From an uncultured Lacinutrix sp. (lineage in GTDB: Bacteria > Bacteroidota > Bacteroidia > Flavobacteriales > Flavobacteriaceae): a DNA stretch of 64,000 nt. Below the pieces are notes generated by a model that did no database searches, was not told the origin of the DNA, and worked only from the letters and a program-made list of their open reading frames with translations. The DNA lies in NCBI RefSeq assembly GCF_947500325.1, contig NZ_CANMRQ010000008.1, positions 124,001 through 188,000 of the forward strand, written 5' to 3'. Shown here one piece after another: positions 45,976-52,919 of the stretch (the stretch's first letter is position 1; each line of letters opens with the position of its first letter). A program made the position numbers and the translations under genes.

Positions 45976-47331
45976 TTATCCAATTTCTTTAAGCATTAAG
46001 TCTAAACCTTTTCTAATAATATCTTGATGTGGTTGCTTAGACACACATACAAATTCTGTTAAGGCAAAGTCTTCAGGTGCTACTTCATACATTCCTAAAG
46101 CTTCCATTTCATCTAAATCTTGATACATGCAAGCCTTTAAAATTTGTAAAGGAAAAATATCTAAAGGAAATACTTCTTCATAAGTTCCTGTAGTAACAAA
46201 GGCACGATGCTCTCCATTAGTATTTGTATTTAAAGCGAACTGTTTTTTTGGAGTTAACCAAGAAAAAGTTAAAGCTCTAGATGTAGATACTTTATTAAAT
46301 ATTGGCTTATTCCAACCAAAAAACTCGTAATCATCACCTTCAGGAATAACAGAAATCACATTACTGTAATAGTCTAAGTTACCATCTGGCTTTACTTGTT
46401 TTCCGCTTAAAACGTTTCCAGAAATTATACGATCGTTACCATCTTTATCAACGCCATTATCGTAAACCATAGTCGCTATTTCACTACCAATAATGGTTTT
46501 AAAATACCTAGGTTTTTTAACTGAAGAGCCTACTAATGCTACAATACGTTGCGCATTAAACTTACCAGTTAATAATAACTCACCAATAATAACAAGATCT
46601 TGAGCATTTACTGTCCAAACAACTTCTCCTTTATTGACAGGGTCAATTTTATTAATTTGAGTCCCGACATTTCCTGAAGGATGTGGCCCAGATACTTTAT
46701 GTAAAGTAATGTTAGATAAACCAGAAAGTGGTGAGTTACCTTTTTTACCTACACTAACGTGTACTTGACCTTCAGTTAATTTAGCTAAAGCCGAAACTGC
46801 TGCCTGTAATTCTGCTTCTTTTCCTTGTAAAACATAATCTAAATCTGCAGCTAAAGGCGCACTAGCATAAGCCGAAATAAAAATAGCTTTAGGTGCATTA
46901 TTAGGATTTGCAATAACATCATAAGGACGTTGTTTTACAAATGCCCAACATCCAGAAGCTAATAACTTAGCTTTAATATCTTCTGCTTTTGCCGAATCCA
47001 CATTTAAAGAACCAAAATCTTGATGAGATTGCTCTTTATCTGCTTGTAGTTTTACTGAAAGGATTTTACGTTTTTCACCACGTGCAATTTCGATAACTTC
47101 TCCAGAAACTGGAGAGGCGAACTTTAATTCTTCATTGGATTTATCAAAAAATAAAGCTTGTCCAGCTTTAACTTTATCTCCAACTTTTACCGATAATTTA
47201 GGAGTTACACTGTGAAAATCTTCTGGTCTTACTGTATAAAAGTTACTTACAATAGCATTCTCTGTTGCCATTTCTGCAGCTCCTTTAAGTTTTATATCAA
47301 GACCTTTTTTAATCTTAATGTCGTTTGACAT
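45976..47331 (-). CDS. nqrA: Na+-translocating NADH:quinone reductase subunit A
   Basis: The 451-residue peripheral subunit starts at MSNDIKIKKGLDIKLKG, as in other NqrA proteins. An upstream in-frame extension to 47508 adds residues with no family resemblance and overlaps the promoter, so I reject it. Conserved features are VKVGDKVKAGQALFFDK, the GPHPSGNVGTQI segment and EFVCVSKQPHQDIIRKGLDLM at the C-terminus (about 430-445). It is the first gene of nqrABCDEF. Confidence 0.96.
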   Translation of the reverse strand: MSNDIKIKKGLDIKLKGAAEMATENAIVSNFYTVRPEDFHSVTPKLSVKVGDKVKAGQALFFDKSNEELKFASPVSGEVIEIARGEKRKILSVKLQADKEQSHQDFGSLNVDSAKAEDIKAKLLASGCWAFVKQRPYDVIANPNNAPKAIFISAYASAPLAADLDYVLQGKEAELQAAVSALAKLTEGQVHVSVGKKGNSPLSGLSNITLHKVSGPHPSGNVGTQINKIDPVNKGEVVWTVNAQDLVIIGELLLTGKFNAQRIVALVGSSVKKPRYFKTIIGSEIATMVYDNGVDKDGNDRIISGNVLSGKQVKPDGNLDYYSNVISVIPEGDDYEFFGWNKPIFNKVSTSRALTFSWLTPKKQFALNTNTNGEHRAFVTTGTYEEVFPLDIFPLQILKACMYQDLDEMEALGMYEVAPEDFALTEFVCVSKQPHQDIIRKGLDLMLKEIG

Positions 47332-47392
47332 GTGTATAAATCTATTTGTTAATAGTTTAGTGAACTGATTTAATGAGGGTAAAAAATCGGTG

Positions 47393-47425
47393 CAAAAATA
47401 CGAATTAATAATAAAGTTTTCACAA
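47393..47425 (-). promoter_or_regulatory. Promoter of the nqr operon
   Basis: On the minus strand, TTG (47423-47425) is followed after 22 bp by TATTTTTG (47393-47400), an exact match to TTG-N17-23-TAnnTTTG. The start codon of nqrA is 61 bp downstream. Confidence 0.65.
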
Positions 47426-47512
47426 TAATTTAAGAGATTTTTAGTTTGAATATTTAATGCGAAAAAATAGGCATGGATTTTGTTTATCTTTACGCGACAA
47501 AAAACCACATAA

Positions 47513-48763
47513 ATGCGAATTAGCGTTAAACATTTTTTACTCTTTTTTTTAGTTTCATCATCATTGTTTTCTCAAGTTGAAGAAATAAACCCTTCAGAAG
47601 AAATTAAAACTATTACTTTTAAAGGAGATACACCTGAAAGTCAATTACCTGTTTTAAAACTTGGCGAATACCTTATTTTAGAATTCGATGTGTTGAATGG
47701 CTATGAAGACGATTACTATTATGAAATAAAACACTATAATTTTGATTGGACACCTTCTGTTTTAATGCAATCTGAGTATTTAAAAGGTTTTAACGAACAG
47801 CGTATTAGAAAATGGGACAATTCATTTAATACTTATCAAATATATTCTCATTACACTTTAACTATCCCTAACGAACAGACTAGAGCATTAACTAAATCTG
47901 GTAATTATCTTATTACTATATATAATGAAGATGATGAAATTGAGTTTACACGAAAATTCATGATTTATGAAGATCTCGTAGATGTAGGCGTATCTATTAA
48001 ACGCTCTAGAGATGTTTCAGAAATTAACAGTAGACAATCTGTAGATTTTGTTATAAACTCTAATAAAATACAATTTACCAACCCTAAACAAACCATTAAA
48101 ACTGTTATTGTTCAAAACAACAATTTAAACACAGCCATTACAAATTTAAAACCGCAATATATTTTAGGCAATGAACTACAGTACCGCTATACTAAAGCAT
48201 CTAGTTTTTTTGCTGGCAATGAATATAATTATTTTGAAAACAAAGATTTAAGAGGCGCAAATACAGGCGTCCAATTTATAAGACTGAAAGACCTTTATAA
48301 TAGTTATTTGTATTTTGATGTTCCTAGAAACAATCAACCATATACTTATAATCCAGATATTAATGGTAATTTTTTAATTACTGCATTAGACACAGAGACA
48401 CCTGAAACACATGCAGATTATGCTAAAGTTCATTTTAGTTTGCAAACAAATGAGTTATTAGATGGAGAGAGTATCCATGTTTATGGTAATTTTAATAATT
48501 ATATTGTAGATGAAAGTACCCAAATGACTTATAATGAAGAAGCTCAAATTTATGAATTACCATTAATCTTGAAACAAGGTTTTTATAGCTATAAATATAT
48601 TGTAAAAGATAAAAATGGAGTTATTGACGAAAATGCAATTTCTGGTAATTTTCATCAAACTGAGAATAATTATAAAGTATTAGTATACTATAGAGGCTTA
48701 GGAACACGCTACGATAGAATAATTGGTATTGGTGAAGGAAATTCTGTAAACATTACAAATTAA
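47513..48763 (+). CDS. Type IX secretion system plug protein (DUF5103)
   Basis: The 416-residue protein has a signal peptide ending SLFSQ. The whole body matches DUF5103 as I know it: KTITFKGDTPESQLPVLKLGEYL, YYYEIKHYNFDWTPS, SNYEKLxGFNEQRI-like LKGFNEQRIRKW, and a C-terminal segment SIHVYGNFNNYIVDEST with YKYIVKDKNGV. In Flavobacterium johnsoniae the DUF5103 protein plugs the periplasmic side of the SprA (Sov) translocon, keeping the channel shut when no cargo is bound. That fits the many T9SS cargos in this window. It diverges from nqrA; a -7-like TATCTTTA lies at 47485. Confidence 0.85.
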   Translation: MRISVKHFLLFFLVSSSLFSQVEEINPSEEIKTITFKGDTPESQLPVLKLGEYLILEFDVLNGYEDDYYYEIKHYNFDWTPSVLMQSEYLKGFNEQRIRKWDNSFNTYQIYSHYTLTIPNEQTRALTKSGNYLITIYNEDDEIEFTRKFMIYEDLVDVGVSIKRSRDVSEINSRQSVDFVINSNKIQFTNPKQTIKTVIVQNNNLNTAITNLKPQYILGNELQYRYTKASSFFAGNEYNYFENKDLRGANTGVQFIRLKDLYNSYLYFDVPRNNQPYTYNPDINGNFLITALDTETPETHADYAKVHFSLQTNELLDGESIHVYGNFNNYIVDESTQMTYNEEAQIYELPLILKQGFYSYKYIVKDKNGVIDENAISGNFHQTENNYKVLVYYRGLGTRYDRIIGIGEGNSVNITN

Positions 48764-48805
48764 CGACGACTAAAACATTAATTTTAGCTATAATACACTG
48801 CAAAC

Positions 48806-48838
48806 TTGCTAAATACAAAAGAATATTTAGTATTTTTG
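48806..48838 (+). promoter_or_regulatory. Promoter of apaG
   Basis: TTG (48806-48808), 22-bp spacer and TATTTTTG (48831-48838), an exact Bacteroidota consensus, 23 bp before the apaG start codon. Confidence 0.65.
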
Positions 48839-48861
48839 CATTAGATATTTTTATTTAACCC

Positions 48862-49248
48862 ATGGTTCAACAAGTAACAAGAGGCATAAAAATTTCGGTA
48901 GAAACTAATTTTGAAGGCACATTTTATAAAAACTATAAAATACATTATGCTTTTGGATATCAAGTTACTATTGAAAACCAGAGTAAAGACTCTGTGCAGC
49001 TCAATGCAAGACATTGGACAATTCTTGATGCGTTAAATAATGTAGAGACAGTAACTGGAGAAGGCGTTATTGGAAAAAAACCTGTATTAAAACCAGGCGA
49101 ATCACATACCTATACTTCAGGCTGTTTACTTACATCTCCATTTGGAGCTATGCAAGGACATTATAGCATGGTAAACTTTACTACTACCAAAAAATTTAAT
49201 GTTGCAATTCCCACTTTTAAATTAAGTGCTCCTTTTGCAATTAACTAA
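48862..49248 (+). CDS. apaG: ApaG protein
   Basis: The 128-residue single-domain Fn3-like beta-sandwich matches ApaG: TRGIKISVETNF, FGYQVTIENQS, LNARHWTILDA, GEGVIGKKPVLKPGES and CLLTSPFGAMQGHY. ApaG has been linked to metal homeostasis and diadenosine tetraphosphate metabolism, but its molecular role is not settled. Its stop overlaps the 3' end of the convergent gene at 49241 by 8 bp. Confidence 0.95.
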   Translation: MVQQVTRGIKISVETNFEGTFYKNYKIHYAFGYQVTIENQSKDSVQLNARHWTILDALNNVETVTGEGVIGKKPVLKPGESHTYTSGCLLTSPFGAMQGHYSMVNFTTTKKFNVAIPTFKLSAPFAIN

Positions 49249-50242
49249 TTAATAGTTTTCTATTAAAACGAAACACCTTATCATTTTGCTTTACATGAAA
49301 GAAATGGCAGTTTGAATAATGAGCTATCACATAAGGTTTGCTATAGTCAAAACTTGAATCCTCAACTATAAAAATAGCATCACAATCTATATTACCATAA
49401 GGAGATATACGCCTATATCTATATTCGTTTATAGCATCAGTCTCAAAAACCTCATACCAAGCGCCTGCAGCTATTCCAGATAACCATTGTGCTTTTTCAT
49501 GCAACCCCTCAACTTCTCTTGGTTTCAATGTACCTATATAATTTGGTTTATAACCTTTTAATCTATCTAAAAAACATTTTAAATTTTCACTCTTTTGCGA
49601 GCCTTTGAATTCTGAAATCTCACCTTTTTCTGAAACTTCAAAAGGATATTCTCCAGTATTAGACAACAATACATTTCCTACTGTACTTGGCGTAAACCAT
49701 TTCGAACTTATTAAATCTTTTTTTATTTTAGAATTCGTTACCGAGGCAATTAAACTATCTGTCACAAAACGCGCACAATTACAAGCCTCTTTTTTAAAGG
49801 CTGCGTAATATATAAATTCACGCTCTTGCATCATGGTTATATGCGTTCTTGCTTTTTTATAATCTATTTGATTACAAACTGAAGCCACCAACCTACCATC
49901 TCCATGTGTTAATTTTGGTTGAGTAGCTAAAAACTCTAAAATAATATCTAGATTAACTATTTCATTATCTTTTATTTCTGCTTTTATAGGAAAATACAAT
50001 TCATTATCTGTATGACTTCCACGAACTCTTCCATTTGGCTCTGGAGTAATATAACGTCCAAAATCATGATATTCTAAAACACCTGTTTTTTTATCAATTA
50101 AAACTAAAGCAGCATGTCCAGCACGAACATTAGTCTTGTTACCAACACCTAAATACTTTAAATAAGGAGAATACCATTCTTCTGCATGAGAAACAATAGT
50201 GTCTGGATAGGCCAAGGTTAAAATAAAACCAGTATTATTCAT
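49241..50242 (-). CDS. DUF6695-like conserved protein
   Basis: The 333-residue cytosolic protein has no signal peptide. The beginning reads GFILTLAYPDTIV and RAGHAALVLIDKKTG, followed by YHDFGRYITPEPNGRVRG. A later segment, CNCARFVTDSL, together with the His in GHAALV could make a Cys-His pair as in DUF4105/NlpC-like folds, but I cannot prove a catalytic site. I recall this as DUF6695, typical of flavobacteria. Its start overlaps the end of the NRDE gene by 8 bp, indicating translational coupling. Confidence 0.7.
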   Translation of the reverse strand: MNNTGFILTLAYPDTIVSHAEEWYSPYLKYLGVGNKTNVRAGHAALVLIDKKTGVLEYHDFGRYITPEPNGRVRGSHTDNELYFPIKAEIKDNEIVNLDIILEFLATQPKLTHGDGRLVASVCNQIDYKKARTHITMMQEREFIYYAAFKKEACNCARFVTDSLIASVTNSKIKKDLISSKWFTPSTVGNVLLSNTGEYPFEVSEKGEISEFKGSQKSENLKCFLDRLKGYKPNYIGTLKPREVEGLHEKAQWLSGIAAGAWYEVFETDAINEYRYRRISPYGNIDCDAIFIVEDSSFDYSKPYVIAHYSNCHFFHVKQNDKVFRFNRKLLIS

Positions 50243-50957
50243 TTAATGTTTCTACAATATTTAATGATTTCACTGAAGTTTCAGAAGTATTTAAATTATG
50301 AAAACTCATTTCAATACTTTCATTAACCTTATCTACTTGAGTAATACTAGTAGTTTTTACATAATCTCGATCCATAACAACTCCAAAATCTAAATTTCCT
50401 TTTCCAGCTGTTTTATGAAATTCTAAAAGTGATTTTGAAGACAATACATTATTTAACTTAAAATCCTTAAACCAATCACGTCTAGCTTGTTTTTTCTCTT
50501 CAGTATATAACGTAGACGACGACCAAATATGGTTTGTTAATGGCAGCGCTTTAAAACTCACTTTCTCTCCCGTCCAAATTAATTCGTTAAATTTTAAATC
50601 ATCATTCCAATCTGCAATTACAATAGTAAAAGGTTCTATATCATTAAAATCATAATCTTGAATATCATGACTATTTTTCATTGTTAGTATATCTCTAACA
50701 ACAACGCCTCTACTCTTTCTATACTTTGTTTTTCTTTTATGCAATTTAAATCCGCCATTAAGCAAACAAACAATTCTATTTTTATCGCTTACTCCAATCC
50801 AACTACCACCAGATTGCTCATCTTTAGGCATTAAAACTCCAGTATTATCAATATTATAAAAATCTGGAGAATTAGCAATTCTATTAGGTGCTTCATCTCT
50901 ATTTGATGTTAACACAAAATCATTATTACCTTTATAAAAAATGGTTACTGTACACAT
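50235..50957 (-). CDS. NRDE (TANGO2-like) family protein
   Basis: The 240-residue protein starts at MCTVTIFYKG, so that Cys2 would be the N-terminal nucleophile of an Ntn-hydrolase-like fold. The family motif SNRDEAP is present, followed by QSGGSWIGVSDKNRI and the LLNGG segment. Starting upstream (51083) would bury the Cys, so I reject that start. The family includes human TANGO2, linked to lipid or haem handling, but the bacterial role is unknown. The 3' end overlaps the next gene by 8 bp. Confidence 0.88.
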   Translation of the reverse strand: MCTVTIFYKGNNDFVLTSNRDEAPNRIANSPDFYNIDNTGVLMPKDEQSGGSWIGVSDKNRIVCLLNGGFKLHKRKTKYRKSRGVVVRDILTMKNSHDIQDYDFNDIEPFTIVIADWNDDLKFNELIWTGEKVSFKALPLTNHIWSSSTLYTEEKKQARRDWFKDFKLNNVLSSKSLLEFHKTAGKGNLDFGVVMDRDYVKTTSITQVDKVNESIEMSFHNLNTSETSVKSLNIVETLNE

Positions 50958-51101
50958 AAGTTTTGTAGTCCCAAAATGGATTGGCAACTTACAAAAAATT
51001 AGTAAATTATAAGAATTGTTTAGCAATTGCTTCATTAAAAAATCTATAAAAAATTCGTAACTTCGCACTTCAATTTTTGACAACTAAAAACTTAAAATAA
51101 A

Positions 51102-52730
51102 ATGGGAAAAGGATTTTTCAATGTACCAATTGCTGTTAACGAACCTGTTAGAGCATATGCTCCAGGATGCGAGCATCGTGAAGCCATCTCTAAAGCTTAC
51201 AAAGAAATGTACAATAGTACTTTAGACGTACCTATGTATATTAATGGTAAAGATGTTACAACAGGAAACACAAAACCGATGTCTCCTCCGCATGATCACA
51301 AACATATTGTTGGACAATACCATTTAGCTGAAAAATCTCATGTAGATGAAGCTATTTCAACTGCGCTTGAAGCAAGAAAAACATGGTCTCAAATGCCTTG
51401 GGAACATAGAGCTGGAATATTCTTAAAGGCTGCAGAATTAATTGCAGGCCCATATAGAGCTAGAATAAACGCAGCAACAATGATGGCGCAATCAAAAACG
51501 ATACATCAAGCTGAAATTGACGCATCTTGTGAGCTAATAGATTTCTTAAGATTTAATGTACAGTTCATGACAGATATGTATCATGAACAACCAGAAAGTA
51601 CTAGTGGCGCATGGAATAAAATTGAATACAGACCTTTAGAAGGTTTTGTTTACGCTGTTTCACCATTTAACTTTACCGCTATCGCAGGAAACTTACCTGC
51701 ATGTATGGCTATGATGGGCAATGTAGTTGTATGGAAACCTAGTGATTCTCAAATATATTCTGCAAAAGTAATTATGGATGTTTTTGAAGAAGCTGGTGTT
51801 CCTGCAGGTGTTATTAATGTTGTATTTGGTGACCCAGTTATGATTACTAATACTGTTTTAGCAAGTCCTGATTTTTCTGGTTTACATTTTACTGGTTCTA
51901 CTTTTATATTTAAAGAACTATGGAAACAAATAGGAAATAACATACATAATTATAAAACCTATCCTAAAATTGTAGGTGAAACCGGAGGAAAAGATTTTAT
52001 TGTTGCCCATAAAACAGCAAAACCTAAACAAGTAGCTACAGCTATTGCCCGTGGTGCTTTTGAATTTCAAGGACAAAAATGTAGTGCAGCTTCTCGTGCT
52101 TATATATCTAAAAGTATATGGAACGAAGTTAAAGATCAATTAATTAAAGATGTTAAGTCATTTAAAATGGGATCTCCAGAAGACATGGACAACTTTATAA
52201 CTGCTGTAATTCATGAAGGTTCATTTGATAAATTAGCAAAATATATAGATCAAGCCAAAGCAGATGAAAATGCTGATATTATTGTTGGTGGTGGATACGA
52301 CAAAAGCAAAGGTTATTTTATTGAACCTACTGTTATTGTTACAGATGATCCAAAGTACACAACAATGTGTGACGAATTATTTGGCCCTGTAATTACAATT
52401 TATGTTTTTGATGACAATAAATATTCTGAAACATTAAAGTTAGTAGATCAAACTAGTGATTATGCATTAACTGGTGCTATTCTAGCAACAGATAGATATG
52501 CAATTACTGAGGCAACAAAAGCTCTGGAAAACTGTGCAGGAAACTTTTATATAAACGATAAACCAACTGGTGCAGTTGTAGGACAACAACCTTTTGGTGG
52601 TGCTCGTGGAAGTGGAACAAATGACAAAGCTGGTAGTATTTTAAATTTACAACGCTGGGTTTCTCCAAGAATGATAAAAGAAACATTTGTAACTCCAACA
52701 GATTATAGGTATCCTTTTTTAGGCGAATAA
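51102..52730 (+). CDS. pruA: L-glutamate gamma-semialdehyde dehydrogenase
   Basis: The 542-residue enzyme oxidises glutamate semialdehyde (from proline via P5C) to glutamate with NAD+. The catalytic Cys327 (GQKCSAASRAY) and Glu293 (VGETGGKDF) are visible, as are AVSPFNFTAIAGNLP and the C-terminal QPFGGARGSGTNDKAGS. It is the single-domain P5C dehydrogenase type, not fused to proline dehydrogenase. The monocistronic gene ends with a strong terminator. Confidence 0.97.
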   Translation: MGKGFFNVPIAVNEPVRAYAPGCEHREAISKAYKEMYNSTLDVPMYINGKDVTTGNTKPMSPPHDHKHIVGQYHLAEKSHVDEAISTALEARKTWSQMPWEHRAGIFLKAAELIAGPYRARINAATMMAQSKTIHQAEIDASCELIDFLRFNVQFMTDMYHEQPESTSGAWNKIEYRPLEGFVYAVSPFNFTAIAGNLPACMAMMGNVVVWKPSDSQIYSAKVIMDVFEEAGVPAGVINVVFGDPVMITNTVLASPDFSGLHFTGSTFIFKELWKQIGNNIHNYKTYPKIVGETGGKDFIVAHKTAKPKQVATAIARGAFEFQGQKCSAASRAYISKSIWNEVKDQLIKDVKSFKMGSPEDMDNFITAVIHEGSFDKLAKYIDQAKADENADIIVGGGYDKSKGYFIEPTVIVTDDPKYTTMCDELFGPVITIYVFDDNKYSETLKLVDQTSDYALTGAILATDRYAITEATKALENCAGNFYINDKPTGAVVGQQPFGGARGSGTNDKAGSILNLQRWVSPRMIKETFVTPTDYRYPFLGE

Positions 52731-52758
52731 TATTCGTTTTCAATACCATACAACAAAT

Positions 52759-52794
52759 AAAAAAGCCTCAAGTGTTACTTGAGGCTTTTTTTTT
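52759..52794. terminator. Intrinsic terminator of pruA
   Basis: A-run, GCCTCAAGT, GTT loop, ACTTGAGGC, T9. It also shows that the longer upstream start of the next open frame (52779) is false. Confidence 0.93.
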
Positions 52795-52919
52795 GCTATA
52801 TTGTTATTTTTTGTATTAAAAAACTATGCATGCATAATTTTTTAGCTGATTTATTTACGAATATCTTAATAAAACTACAAGAAAATAGAAATTTACCTAA
52901 CCTATTACCTAACTATGTC

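Noticed and set aside
47332-47508. 59-residue N-terminal extension of nqrA
   Set aside because: It overlaps a consensus promoter and has no NqrA similarity; the start at 47331 matches the family.
50958-51083. 42-residue N-terminal extension of the NRDE protein
   Set aside because: It would place the presumed nucleophile Cys2 inside the chain; the start MCTVTI is the family norm.
52779-52919. Upstream N-terminal extension of the hydrolase gene
   Set aside because: It begins inside the pruA terminator hairpin, and the ATG at 52920 gives a clean signal peptide.
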